From assembly GCA_029891385.1 (NCBI GenBank), contig CM057235.1:18965120-19029119 (forward strand): 64,000 bases of DNA, written 5' to 3'. This DNA is from Erythroxylum novogranatense (taxonomy: Eukaryota; Streptophyta; Magnoliopsida; Malpighiales; Erythroxylaceae). The stretch's first letter is position 1; each line of letters opens with the position of its first letter. This document shows positions 1-11,816 of this stretch, in pieces. The translations under genes were made by a program, and so were the position numbers. The notes under the pieces are model-generated. The model ran no database searches. It saw only the letters and a list, made by a program, of their open reading frames with translations, and was not told the origin of the DNA.

Positions 1-613
1 AAGCATTCCGGGTGTACAACCTTATTTCAAAGACAGTTGAGGAGACCATCCATGTCAAGTTTAATGATAGTTCCCAACCCCATAAGGAAGATGACATGGA
101 GAGTGCAGGTCCTTCAAAGAACTTAGACGACACAACAAACACTCCAGCACCAGGTACTCAAGAAGACAAAATTGAAGATATTCCAGAAACTATTAGACTA
201 AAAAGAGACTGGAAATATAAAAGTTCTCATCCAGAAGAGTTGATTATCGGAGAGACCTCAGAAGGAGTAAGGACAAGGTCCATATTCAGAAGAGAAGATA
301 ATGTGGCTTTTATCTCTGAAATAGAGCCTAAGAAGGTTGAGGAAGCCCTTCGAGACGAAGCTTGGGTGTTAGCCATACAAGAGGAGCTGAATCAATTTAC
401 TAGAAACAAAGTGTGGTCTTTAGTTCTGAAACCTCCTAAGAAATCCATTATAGGAACGAGATGGGTCTTTAAGAATAAGTTAGACGAATCAGGAAGAGTA
501 AGTCGAAATAAGGCTAGATTAGTAGCACAAGGCTATAATCAGCAAGAAGGATAGACTACAATGAGACATATGCTCCAGTAGCAAGACTTGAGGCCATTAG
601 GATATTGCTGGCA
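1..613 (+). pseudogene. Ty1/copia reverse transcriptase, N-terminal part (RVT_2)
   Basis: The open stretch at 12-554 encodes an acidic linker followed by the start of the copia RT domain. The markers are EEALRDEAWVLAIQEELNQF, then a GTRWVFKNK-like block and NKARLVAQGYNQQEG, all hallmark RVT_2 motifs. A one-base loss near 550 shifts the frame just before the segment that would read DYNETYAPVARLEAIRILLA. Coding sequence stops at 613, where element 1 is inserted. The domain resumes at 10412 with the catalytic half, so both halves once formed one reading frame. Confidence 0.9.
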
Positions 614-941
614 TGTAACATCTCGTTACCTATGTGAGGGATATAATTGTGAATTACGAGAATTGTTGAGGAATTTGAAAGTGCGATTCATGTTTATGCT
701 AATGTTGACATGCACATTTTTTCACATTCATATAATTGTACATGCATTCTTTGACATTTCCGGGTACAATTGAGTTGTTAAATATGATTAAGTTGTGATT
801 TGGCAATTTTGGTATTATTTAGGATATTTTGGAATTTTTAGTGAATTTTGTGAAAAATCTTGATCTTCGGGCCAATTATAGAGTGACAAGTGGATAAAAT
901 TATGTGAGACATGTGTACCTATAGTATACGTATATGTGTGT

Positions 942-960
942 CACGTAGCAATATATAATA
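942..960 (+). promoter_or_regulatory. TATA box region of element 1 5' LTR
   Basis: An AATATATAATAG stretch (TATA core at 952-960) lies about 340 bp inside the LTR. Directly upstream is TCACGTAG. The 3' LTR has an intact G-box, CACGTG, at the same place (7715-7720), so this copy has lost the last base. Transcription would start roughly 30 bp downstream (inferred). Confidence 0.5.
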
Positions 961-1492
961 GTGGCAATTGATGGGAGACACGTGTATATGATGCAAAGAA
1001 CCCACGTATTTTAAGGTTGCAATGAAAATATCTTAGGATGAGTTATTGAACTTTGTTCATCGGAAGCATGCATGTTCTACTTGGTTTTGTTCATCACCGA
1101 TCATGGAGTTGCTCTCGGTGGTTGTCTACGAGTTGCTCATATTGCTGGAATCGGAGCTGAACCAAGTAAGTGTTGTTTTTCATGCGATTCAGTGACTATG
1201 GTCTGTTTCCCACGGTACATGCATGGATATTTGAGTGTTCATAGAAATGAATGAGATAAGTATGATGATGCTCGGGTGATTGATACCGAAGTTGTGCATG
1301 CATTCTGTTAGAAGTGAAGTTGCATGTGTGAGGATCAGATTTTGATGTTTGAAGTGAATCTTGAGTTTGATCTTATGTAAATATTTCGAACTGGATTAGG
1401 AGTTAATTGGAGTGAAGTTTTAGAGATTATTTTGGGTATAGAAGTGAAAAATCTAGGAAAAAGAAATCGGGGAAGACGAGTTACAGAACCAG

Positions 1493-1710
1493 ACGTCGCA
1501 ACGTGTTTTTATTTATTCGTCGCGATGTGTTTTTGTTTATTCGTCGCGACGTCCATCTTCTTCATGGCCGCGACGTTCATTTTCTTCCTCGCCGCGACAT
1601 AGGTGATTTCCCCCCTTGAACTCGTCGCGGCGAACGTTGTAAAAATCCTGAGAAAATCGATTTTTTGGGCTGTTCGTCGCGACCTCATATTTTCCCCTCG
1701 TCGCGACGAG
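1493..1710 (+). repeat. GC-rich CGTCGCGACG cassette in element 1 5' LTR
   Basis: Eight degenerate copies of the palindrome CGTCGCGACG sit in about 218 bp of otherwise AT-rich sequence, separated by T-rich spacers. The 3' LTR has the same array at 8266-8482. Several differences between the two copies are G-to-A or C-to-T changes at CpG (for example CGCAACG against CGCGACG), as expected from methylation and deamination. The array sits just upstream of the CATAACTTT...GATTCTTG block. Confidence 0.8.
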
Positions 1711-2407
1711 CACCCATTCTTTGATTACTCGAACATGCTTTCGTATTTTGACCATAACTTTCTCTATACTGATCTAATTTAGGTGATTCTTGATTCCCTA
1801 TAAACTAGAGACATAGGGCTACAACTTTTATGAAGAAATAGAGTTTTAATTCTGTCTCTAAGAGTTTAAAATTTTGGTTGGAAGTTGAGGTATAAATTTT
1901 GCTGGAACTTATGAACCATATGGAATATTTTGGGGATATCTCTTGGTATACTGATCCAAATTAAATGATTTTTGTGTCCTTAGAAAGCTAAGAAATGAGA
2001 GAACAACTTTACAGAAGGAAGTTTTGTCTAATTCGGTCATTTACTAGATCTAATTTAGTATGGAAAGTTGACCCGAATATGTTCTATAGGAAAAATCTGA
2101 AGTGGTCAATGAAGCTATGAAATTATATGACATTGTTTGGTCCAATTCAATTGTAAGAATGCATGGTATTATTGAGGGCTTTGATTCCTAAATGGTTTTT
2201 GATATGGATCGCATTATTGCACCCCGGAATTGTCATTGAACATGCATTGTGCATACATCCTATACATTGATATTTTTATGAAAGAACATTTGTGCAATTA
2301 TGCAAAGTGTGATATTTGTGAATGTGTTTTGCCTATTTTAGAGGAGCATATCGGACGCCAATCGGACATTGCCGGACCATCCAGGCAATAGCTTATTAGA
2401 GCGTACT

Positions 2408-3188
2408 GTGAGTCAACCTAGATGATTTCCTAGGATTGATTTAATTTGATTTGTTTAAGCTTCCAATATTATTATATTGCTTGCGTTTTGATTATGAATT
2501 CCAGACTTTAATTGTCCGAAGAGATCAATATTTGGGAATGCATTAGAAGTGCTTTGATTGTGACTTTGTTTGCTATGGAATTCTGAACGTTATTATGAAT
2601 GCTATGTGAATCCTCAACGAAAGTTGAATGCCGGACTTAGGTCCGATGATTATGAGTTTTGTTTGAGCATCATATGTGATTGTCTGATATGGCATAATTA
2701 GTATTTGATGCATTTCATAAATGCATGCCCAGATAAAGGCGTTGTGACTTGAGTTGCCAGTATGAAGCGCTTCCACATAGAGCTTTGCTCTGTGATATAT
2801 GTGTGTGCACGTAGAGCTATGCTCCGTGATTCTGTTCTGATTGAGGCCTACGGGCTAGCAATTGTATAAGTATGTGATAGGCACTCAGTCACAACAATAA
2901 GAACGAATGTGAGTCTCATGCATATACCATTCATATAAGACTGAAACTCCTTGAATGATTTGCAAAGTTGAAGTGAGTGATACATTGATATGAACCATTG
3001 CTATACTTGGCTATGTGAATTGTATGATCACATGAGATGCCATGTTATGTGAATATCAGAAACAGTTATATGTTCTGAATGAATATCTGTGATATATGTG
3101 ATGTTTGTATGTAATCCGGTGAAATCATCAATGATGGTTCACTCATTGAGTTGCAAAACTCATCAAAAATTGCAATGTGGCTTTTTAG
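2408..3188 (+). other. Intron-like segment inside element 1 5' LTR
   Basis: It begins GTGAGTCAACCTAG and ends at the AG of GGCTTTTTAG followed by GTTCTGAGG. The 3' LTR copy (9181-9955) has the same donor and an intact TTTTCAG acceptor. The 60 bp before the donor (GGACATTGCCGGACCATCCAGGCA type) are conserved in the LTRs of elements 3 and 4, each time ending at GTGAGT. Splicing is inferred, not shown. Confidence 0.4.
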
Positions 3189-3642
3189 GTTCTGAGGAAT
3201 TATTTCAGCTAGGCTAAATGGAGTATAGCCACTGAGGTCTGATATGGATTAGGGGTCGGGATCAGTTTGCTCCTGCACATGTCTTCATTGATCTTTATTT
3301 TTGTATTATGTTCCGCAAGAATTGTACAAAGTGTATGTAAACGGTTTGGTAATGAAACGACTTTATGGCTTTAAATGTTTTATATCTGAAATGGGCCCAA
3401 ATTTAAGGTTGAATACTAATGTTTGTAAAGATTGTGCATTGGAAATGGAAATGTTTTCAAATGACACGGGCCCAATTTGAATAGTAATTTCTGCTTGCAT
3501 GTATTTTGCTTTTTATAAACAAAAGTTTTGTAATGAATTTTTGACTGAATGATCGTTCTAGCATGCCACCCTTGCGGGGTACGTACTCGGATATCACCAT
3601 AGATGTCGGGTTCGTGTCTTGTGAGAGTGGGGTGTTACATTT

Positions 3643-3654
3643 TGTTATCAGAGC
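3643..3654 (+). other. Primer binding site, element 1
   Basis: TGTTATCAGAGC lies three bases after the 5' LTR end. It matches the usual plant initiator-Met tRNA 3' complement TGGTATCAGAGC with one change. Confidence 0.85.
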
Positions 3655-5624
3655 CCAGCTTTAGTATCTTACATGGGCTGTTTTCGACATATGTGTTAAG
3701 TTATGTGCATTTCAATCATGTCATAGCAGGCAGTAGCAACTGATCCCTAGTTTGAGTTGCATTTATATGAGTCACATACATGAGCATTTGTTAAGTGTTT
3801 GAATTGATGGAATTAGTTGGAAGAATGATGATCTGTCTGACTATGAGAAAATGAAAGTTTGTGGATATTTAGAAAGGGAAAATAGTATGTGGTTGGATAT
3901 GACGAATAATGATGTAATATATTTGTATTGGTGGATGTATGACGGCATACGATATCGAGATTGTACTGTGGGCAGATATTCCTGAATGTGCTATAAATGT
4001 GAATACATTGTCATGGATTGATTAAGGAAAGTAATTATATAAAGATGAATGACGAGATTTAGAGTGTACAAGCCAAGTTGAAAGAAGTAAAATTTTTCTA
4101 TGACTTTGAGAGGTCAAAGTTGGACTTGAAATGATTGTCAAATAAATGTGATATGAGTTATGTTTCACTATAAGAATATGTTGGTGGAATTGTGATCAGA
4201 ATTTTAGGATGATTATGTATCGATAAGTCTGAATTGATGGTGAAAATACGTATGTATGACGATATAGTGGTAATTGGATGATGAGATAAAGATAGTGAGA
4301 ATTGTAAAAGTTGTCATAGTTTAGTTAATTTGTTATTTTGTGAGCACATATTTAAGAATGGGATTTCTATGACAAGTGTGATAATCGAGCACATAAGAAT
4401 TATATGTGTGGAGAGGATATAAGAAGCAATCTATAAGATATGAATAAATATTTAGTCATAGTTCCCATAATTTAACGTCTATGGTGAATTAGAGTAATGA
4501 ATGAAAGTGCTTATGGTTATTGATCGGGGATAGATTGAGAGTGTTAAAGATGATATTGTGTGTGATGAAATCGAGGAAAAGAAGAAGGGCAAGATTGTGG
4601 CATAGTTCCCACGACCGAGGTTAGGTGAAAAAAAAAGAGAAGAGATAAGTGTTTTCCTAAATCAAATGAGATTAAGATATTCTGAGCATAAGTTATTAAT
4701 TAGTGAATTGTCTCAAATACATCTTTAGATGAGATGTAATGATTATGAATAGTTAAAATTGACCCTTTTGGGATATTAAGAATGTTTGATGAGCAATGAT
4801 GGGAATAGTTGACTGATAAGGATTAGATGAACAATCTAGTTGACAGTAGCAAGAAATCCTCCTTAGAAGAAGAATCTCACCGAATCAGGTTTAGTAGACC
4901 AGTTGGTTTACTTTTAAGAATGAACAAAAATGGAATAAATTAATAGAAGAATATGGGAGCCCTATTCCTAATGAAGACTTAAGCATAAGATGTAAAATAT
5001 TCTTCAGAGAGAGTGTATGTATTTTGTTTGAGGTAAAGTATCCAACTATGAGATTATATTATGAAATTTGAGGTGACGCTATTGCTAATATGAGGAGAAG
5101 TTAGGCCCACATTATGTTATATGAAAATATGCTCTGGGAATACAAATTGATTTGATGAGTATGTTGCCAATACAAGAAGTTAAGTTTGTGAATAAATTGA
5201 AATGAGTGGAGACACTAGTTAGAATGGTTCGACATTGCAATAAGTCAACATGAAATCAGAGGAAATCATACAAATGGAAGAATCATTCTAGAAAATAAGT
5301 CAATTGAGAAATTAACAAAAATATGAGATAATATTATGTCATTGAGGAATCAAGTGCGTAAGGAATTACGAGAACTAATGACGGGTGCATAGAGTTTTGG
5401 CAATATTTGTTAGAGTTAACTACACCCATGAAAGTGTCATAGTATTGAAGAATAAAGTGATCCAATTCTGTTTGGATCAGTTAGTGGCAGTGATTATAGA
5501 TGATATTTTGAAAGTAATTGAAGAGTTGAAAAGAATATTTTGATTACTTAAGAAAATCTATAGTTTCACATGTGTATGAAATTCTGTCTGTGCATTAAAG
5601 TGAAGCTATGTGTAGCATATTTTG

Positions 5625-5815
5625 TTATTCGATGCATATCATATAATGCATGTTCTGATAAAGGTGTTGTGATCAGAGTAGCCAGTCTAAAAGAGCTTTA
5701 AGCTCAGAATTTTGCACGTAGAGCTTTGCTCCGTGATTTCTATTTTTGACTGAGCCTATTGGCCAGTACCTGTATCGGTATCTGAGAGACACTCGATCAC
5801 AACAAATAGTATCGA
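5625..5815 (+). repeat. LTR-like fragment inside element 1 internal region
   Basis: This stretch resembles 2690-2895 of the element's own LTR. Shared words are GATGCAT...ATGCATG, GATAAAGGYGTTGTGA, CACGTAGAGCTTTGCTCCGT, a GAGGCCTA/GAGCCTA word and GACACTCGATCACAAC. The match is clearly more diverged than the two LTRs are from each other, so it likely came from a related family. It marks an old recombination or template switch. Confidence 0.6.
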
Positions 5816-7373
5816 ATTTGGATATTTTGTAGTATGCAATGATGTTTCACATCAGAAATTAAGATGCACTTGTTGTAGCATACCAAACTGATCTTGTATG
5901 CATAGAGACAATCAAAGTCTCATAAGTTGAATGTTTGACACATGATTTGAAATTTGTTGAATTAGCCACTTTTTTAAGATCTTGGAGACACTATTAGTGC
6001 AGTGAAACATTTCGGAATTTATATTCAGATAAATAAAGTTTGAGGTACTTAATCAGCTTGAAATAATTTCGTATGAGACTGCGACAATGGATAGAAGTAT
6101 TGAAGGCCTATAATTGTACAAATAAGTACTATCTTAGTAAAACTAGTGTACATACTTGTTGCTTGACCAAAAAAATTCAATAAAGGAATAGCACAAATTC
6201 AGACATTGTGGATTTCTAAATCTTGTGCAATGAAGAGCATAGAATATTTAGTTAACTTTTGGGCAAATCAAGGTACTATTAGCTAACGAATGTAAAACCA
6301 GTTTCGCATGGACAGATTGGCAAAGCCCAAATAAAGGATTTAAAGTTGATGAATCTTATTGAGGAAATTGTAAGTTGGTAATGAATCTGAATTTTGAGTT
6401 TGAACATGAAAAGAGTATCGTGTGATTGTAATATGAAGTTTGTGTGTGCAATAAAGATGATTGAGTAAAATATTGTCAGAGATAGCACAAATAACAGCCT
6501 ATGCTATACATCCTGGTAGGAATGCAATGAAATAATGTCGATGGCTGTTGCCAACAGTCTTAACAGTTGGAGATGCGTTTAAAGTTTATATTTTGGAGTT
6601 TATAGAAATATGAGGTCAATGCTTAGTTTTAATTGACTTGAGCATAACAATCAATATCATAGTGATATCATTTGAAGCTCATATAAGAGGTTACATGACA
6701 GAATTAGTCGACCACCTTTATATTTGGGTGAATAAGGCCTAAAAATAGTTTAAGGCCATAAGTGATAGGAGACGTTTATGATAAGTGAAATTGATGTGTA
6801 TTAGAATTAAGTGACTCAAGAAAGACGAATGAATTAGGTGGATCAACACAAAAGATTGGAATAAAGTGAGCTAGACACATGAGTTAAGTGTTTTAACACA
6901 AAAGAGATATGAAAGATCAGGCAAGAGATGAATTGTTTTTGACAGTATCACCTTGCCAAGGTATACTTAAGATAGGAAAAAGGGTGAGTTAACCCGATAT
7001 AAAAATTGTCCATAGGAAAGTTTTGTAAGAAAAGGACTATTAACATAAGTTTGTAGCACTAACAAAGAGGTTTTATATGCATTAAGTATGATATGTGATT
7101 ATGATAAGAAATCATGATATGATCTGATCTAGATGTAATGTGGAACTAGAAGTGAAAATTTTGAATGATCTGAAAAATATTGAGGAGACAAACAAGATTG
7201 CGTGATATCTGAACAAGTAGCAGGAAAATCGATTGATTCCATTGACTAGTCAAGTAAAAGAAATTATTCGAGTGATAGTACCAAAAAAGGGAAAAGGTAG
7301 AGCGTTTGATGAAAACACTTACCCCTACTTGTTTGATTAATCAGGTAAGAATTTCGAGGGCAAAATTTTTGTT

Positions 7374-7386
7374 AGGAGGGGAGAGT
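7374..7386 (+). other. Polypurine tract, element 1
   Basis: AGGAGGGGAGAGT abuts the 3' LTR start TGTAACATC at 7387. The preceding text, ATTTCGAGGGCAAAATTTTT, is the usual pol-end context of plant gypsy elements. Confidence 0.85.
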
Positions 7387-10300
7387 TGTAACATCTCGTT
7401 ACCCATGTGAGGGATATAATTGTGAATTACGAGAATTATTGAGAAAATAAAAAGTGTGATTCATGTTTATGCTAATGTTGACATGCACATTTTTGCACAT
7501 TCATATAATTGTACATGCATTCTTTGACATTTCCGGGTACAATTGAGTTGTTAAATATGATTAAGTTATGATTTGGCAATTTTGGTATTATTTAGGATAT
7601 TTTGGAATTTTTAGTGAATTTTGTGAAAAATCTTGATCTTCGGGCCAATTATAGAGTGACAAGTGGATAAAATTATGTGAGACATGTGTACCTATAGTAT
7701 ACGTATATGTGTGTCACGTGGCAATATATAATAGTGGCAATTGATGGGAGACACATGTATATGATGCAAAGAACCCACGTATTTTAAGGTTGCAATGAAA
7801 ATATCTTAGGATGAGTTATTGAACTTTGTTCATCGGAAGCATGCATGTTCTACTTAGTTTTGTTCATCACCGATCATGGAGTTGCTCTCGGTGGTTGTCT
7901 ACGAGTTGCTCATATTGCTGGAATCGGTACTGAACCAAGTAAGTGTTGTTTTTCATGCGATTCAGTGACTATGGTCTGTTTCCCACGGTACATGCATGGA
8001 TATTTGAGTGTTCATAGAAATGAATGAGATAAGTCTGATGATGCTCGGGTGATTGATACCGAAGTTGTGCATGCATTTTGTTAGAAGTGAAGTTGCATGT
8101 GTGAGGATCAGATTTTGATGTTTGAAGTGAATCTTGAGTTTGATCTTATGTAAATATTTCGAACTGGATTAGGAGTTAATTGGAGTGAAGTTTTAGAGAT
8201 TATTTTGGGTATAGAAGTGAAAAATCTGGGAAAAAGAAATCGGGGAAGACGAGTTACATAACCAGACGTCGCGACGTGTTTTTATTTATTCGTCGCGATG
8301 TGTTTTTGTTTATTCGTCGCGACGTCCATCTTCTTCCTCGCCGCGACGTTCATTTTCTTCCTCACCGCGACGTAGGTGATTTCCCCCCTTGAACTCGTCG
8401 TGGAGAACATTGTAAAAATCCTGAGAAAATCGATTTTTTGGGCTGTTCGTCGCGACCTCATATTTTCCCCTCGTCGCGATGAGCACCCATTCTTTGACTG
8501 CTCGAACATGCTTTCGTATTTTGATCATAACTTTCTCTACACTGATCCAATTTGGGTGATTCTTGATTACCTGTAAACTAGAGACATAGGGCTACAACCT
8601 TTATGAAGAAATGGAGTTTTAATTCTGTCTCTAAGAGTTTAAAATTTTGGTTGGAAGTTGAGGTATAAATTTTGCTAGAACTTATGAACCATCTGGAATA
8701 TTTTGGGGATATCTCTTGGTATACTGATACAAATTAAATTATTTTGGTGTCCTTAGAAAGATAAGAAATGGGAGAAAAACTTTACAGAAGGAAGTTTTGT
8801 CTAATTCGGTCATTTACTAGATCTAATTTAGTATGGAAAGTTGACCCGAATATGTTCTATAGGAAAAATCTGAAGTGGTCAATGAAGCTATGAAATTATA
8901 TGACATTGTTTGGTCCAATTCAATTGTAAGAATGCATGGTATTATTGAGGGCTTTGATTCCTAAATGGTTTTTGATATGGATCGCATTATTGCACCCCGA
9001 AATTGTCATTGAACATGCATTGTGCATACATCCTATACATTGATATTTTTATGAAAGAACATTTGTGCAATTGTGCAAAGTGTGATATTTGTGAACGTGT
9101 TTTGCCTATTTTAGAGGAGCATATCGGACGCCAATCGGACATTGCCGGACCATCCAGGCAATAGCTTATTAGAGTGTACTGTGAGTCAACCTAGATGATT
9201 TCCTAGGATTGATTTAATTTGATTTGTTTAAGCTTCCAATATTATTATATTGCTTGCGATTTGATTATGAATTCCGGACTTTAATTGTCCGAGGAGATCA
9301 ATATTCTGGAATGCATTAGAAGCGCTTTGATTGTGACTTTGTTTGCTATAGAATTCTAAACGTTATTATGAATGCTATGTGAATCCTCAACGAAAGTTGA
9401 ATGCCGGACTTAGGTCCGATGATTATGAGTTTTGTTTGAGCATCATATGTGATTGTCTGATATGGCATAATTAGTATTTGATGCATTTCATAAATGCATG
9501 CCTAGATAAAGGCGCTGTGACTTGAGTTGCCAGTATGAAGCGCTTCCACGTAGAGCTTTGCTCCGTGATATATGTAGGTGCTGCGTGGAGCTACGCCCGT
9601 GATTACATTATGATTGAGCCTACGGCCGGCAATTGTATAAGTATGTGATAGGCACTCGATCACAAAATAAGAACAAATGTGAGTCTCATGCATATACCAT
9701 TCATATAAGACTGAAACTCCTTGAATGATTTGCAAAGTTGAAGTGAGTGATACATTGATATGAACCGCTGCTATACTTGGCTATGTGAATTGTATGATCA
9801 CACGAGATGCCATGTTATGTGAATATCGTAAAGCTTATATGTTCGAATGAATATCCGTGATATATGTGATGTTTGTATGTAATCCGTGAAATCATCAATG
9901 ATGGTTCACTCATTGAGTTGCAAAACTCATCAAAAATTGCAATGTGGCTTTTCAGGTTCTGAGGAATTATTTCAGCTAGGCTAAATGGAGTATAGCCACT
10001 GAGGTCTGATATTAATTAGGGGTCAGGATCAGTTTGCGCCTGCACATGTCTTTATTGATTTTTATTTTTGTATTATGTTCCGCAAGAATTATACAAAGTG
10101 TATGTAAACGGTTTGGTAATGAAACGACTTTATGGCTTCAAATGTTTTATATCTGAAATGGGCCCAAATTTAAGGTTGAATACTAATGTTTGTAAAGATT
10201 GTGGATTGGAAATGGAAATGTTTTCAAATGACACGGACCCAATTTGAATAGTAATTTCTGCTTGCATGTATTTTGTTTTTTATAAACAAAAGTTTTTTAA

Positions 10301-10406
10301 TAAATTTTTGACTGAATGACAGTTCTAGCATGCCACTCTTGCGGGGTACGTACTCGGATATCACCATAGATGTCGGGTTCGTGTCTTATGAGAGTGGGGT
10401 GTTACA
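7387..10406 (+). repeat. Element 1 3' LTR (3020 bp)
   Basis: It is a near copy of 614-3639. It has an intact G-box CACGTG at 7715-7720 next to the TATA box, the CGTCGCGACG cassette at 8266-8482, the intron-like segment 9181-9955 and the conserved terminus 10327-10406. The cassette is among the most diverged parts between the two LTRs. After the final GTTACA comes the second copy of the TGGCA duplication, then copia RT coding sequence. Confidence 0.93.
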
Positions 10407-11659
10407 TGGCATATGCAGTCTGTCATAATATAAAACTGTTTCAAATGGATGTGAAGAGTGCCTTTCTGAATGGTTTTATAGACGAAGATGTGTATGTTAA
10501 GCAACCACCTGGTTTCGAGGATGTTAAAAATCCAGACCATGTCTATAGACTTCATAAAGCCTTATACGGCCTGAAGCAAGCTCTTAGAGCTTGGTATGAT
10601 CGTCTGAGTACTTTTCTCTTAAAGAATGATTTTAGTAGAGGTCAAGTTGATAAGACACTCTTTAGGAAGAATTATGAAAATGAATTTATAATTGTACAGA
10701 TCTATGTTGATGATATTATTTTTGGTGCTACTTCAAAGAATTTATGCATGAAGTTTGAGAGTCTAATGAAAAATGAATTTGAAATGAGTATGATGGGTGA
10801 GTTAAAGTTCTTTCTTGGGTTGCAAGTTAAGCAAACCAAAGAGAAAATCTTTATCTATCAACAAAAATATGTGAAAGAATTGTTGAATAAGTTTGTTATG
10901 CAAAATGTGAAGTCAATGACTACTCCGATGCATCCTTCAAACCTTTTGTCGAAAGATGAACTTAGTAAGAAGGTGGATCAAACCCTGTATAGAGGGATAA
11001 TCAGTTCTTTACTCTATCTTACAGCAAGTAGACCTGATATATTATTCAGTGTATGCTTGTGTGCAAGGTTTCAGGCTGATCCTAGAGAGTCTCATTATAT
11101 TGCTGTTAAGAGGATTATGAGATATCTCGCAGGTACTACTGATCTTTGCTTAATGTTTGAGAAAGGTAAATCTTTCAGGTTAATTGGATATTGTGACGCG
11201 GATTATGCCGGAGATAGAATCGAAAGAAAGAGCATAAGTGGAGGATGTCACTTTCTTAGCTCAAACTTAGTTTCATGGTCAAGCAAGAGACAAAGCTCAA
11301 TTGCACTATCAACTGCCGAAGCAGGGTATATGTCTGCCGCAAGTTGATGTTCACAAACGTTGTGGATCAAATATCAACTTGAAGACTATTCAGTTCAAGA
11401 AGAGGAGATTCCAATCTATTGCGACAATACCAGTGCAATCAATCTGTCAAAGAATCCGATTCAGCATTCGAGAGTGAAACACATCGAAGTCAGATATCAC
11501 TTCTTGAGAGACTATGTTTAGAGGAAGGTGGTTAAACTCCAGTTCATTGAAACAGAGTATCAGTGGGCAGACATCTTCACTAAACCACTGAGTGAAGAAC
11601 GATTCCAGAAGATCAGACGCAACCTTAACATGGTTATGTTAAGCGAACAGTCAGGCTAA
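10407..11659 (+). pseudogene. Ty1/copia reverse transcriptase C-terminal part and RNase H
   Basis: Coding sequence resumes after the target duplication. The long open frame ends at 11347; its apparent start at 10370 is only LTR sequence. RT motifs are FQMDVKSAFLNG, VYRLHKALYGLKQA and the catalytic IYVDDIIFG. RNase H follows with GYCDADYAGD, KSISGGCHFL and WSSKRQSSIALSTAEAGYM. A stop at 11345 and another at 11519 break the rest (DNTSAINLSKNPIQHSRVKH, then WADIFTKPLSEERF). The frame ends at 11659. Family length and motif order are normal apart from the stops and the insertion. Confidence 0.93.
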
Positions 11660-11816
11660 AGGGATGTCAAAATTAACGGCGTCAAAAACAGTGAATTACA
11701 GCTGGTAACTTCTCTGACAAGAAAGTTTTGGAGGAAAACGCTTCACGATCTTTAGAATCCCAACGATTCTAGGGCACGCGTGATAAGACTCTTCAAGTAG
11801 CCTGAAGTGGAAATCA

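Larger units (their letters stand above)
614..3639 (+). repeat. Element 1 5' LTR (3026 bp)
   Basis: It runs from TGTAACATC to GTTACA and is followed directly by a PBS. Parts in order: TATA box near 952; donor-like GTAAGT at 1166; a GC-rich palindromic cassette 1493-1710; two degenerate blocks from about 1748 and 1936 (CATAACTTT...GATTCTTG type); an exon-like end at 2348-2407 followed by GTGAGT; hairpin motifs near 2770-2830 and 3122-3160; TTTTTAGG at 3182-3189; and a conserved 80-bp terminus (3560-3639) shared with elements 3 and 4. A 60-codon ORF at 1072-1254 recurs in the 3' LTR but has no recognisable domain. Confidence 0.93.
3640..7386 (+). pseudogene. Element 1 internal region: decayed Ty3/gypsy pol
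   Basis: No frame stays open, but islands of gypsy pol survive. Near 5474-5515 a frame reads LDQLVAVIIDDIL, the RT catalytic block (FIDD type). Near 6930-6990 a frame reads LFLTVSPCQGILKIGKR, the integrase C-terminal GPY/F lead-in. From 7290 to 7385 a frame reads PYLFD, a stop, then GKNFEGKIFVRRGEL, typical of the pol end that overlaps the PPT. The internal regions of elements 2 and 3 are homologous over most of their length, for example the block CCTAATGAAGACTTAAGC at about 4968. Length is below the 4.5-5 kb of a full gag-pol. Confidence 0.75.
614..10406 (+). mobile_element. Element 1: nested Ty3/gypsy-derived LTR retrotransposon, non-autonomous
   Basis: This is a complete element: 5' LTR 614-3639, PBS, internal region of 3747 bp, PPT, 3' LTR 7387-10406. 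Both LTRs begin TGTAACATC and end GGTGTTACA. The 5-bp target duplication TGGCA is perfect (609-613 and 10407-10411). It inserted into the RT gene of the copia element. The two LTRs differ by only a few percent by eye, yet the internal region has no ORF above 70 codons. The internal region keeps traces of gypsy pol. Movement in trans by an autonomous relative is inferred. Confidence 0.93.

Noticed and set aside
1072..1254. 60-codon ORF in element 1 5' LTR, repeated at 7845-8027
   Set aside because: Its presence in both LTRs follows from LTR duplication, so it is no evidence of selection. No domain is recognisable.
3640..7386. Classification of elements 1-3 as LARDs with a non-coding internal region of unknown origin
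   Set aside because: Islands of gypsy RT, integrase C-terminus and pol-end text show that the internals are decayed pol, so a degenerate gypsy origin explains them better.
8282..8528. Overlapping minus-strand ORFs rich in R, E and K across the GC cassette
   Set aside because: They are translations of the CGTCGCGACG repeat and would be open by composition.
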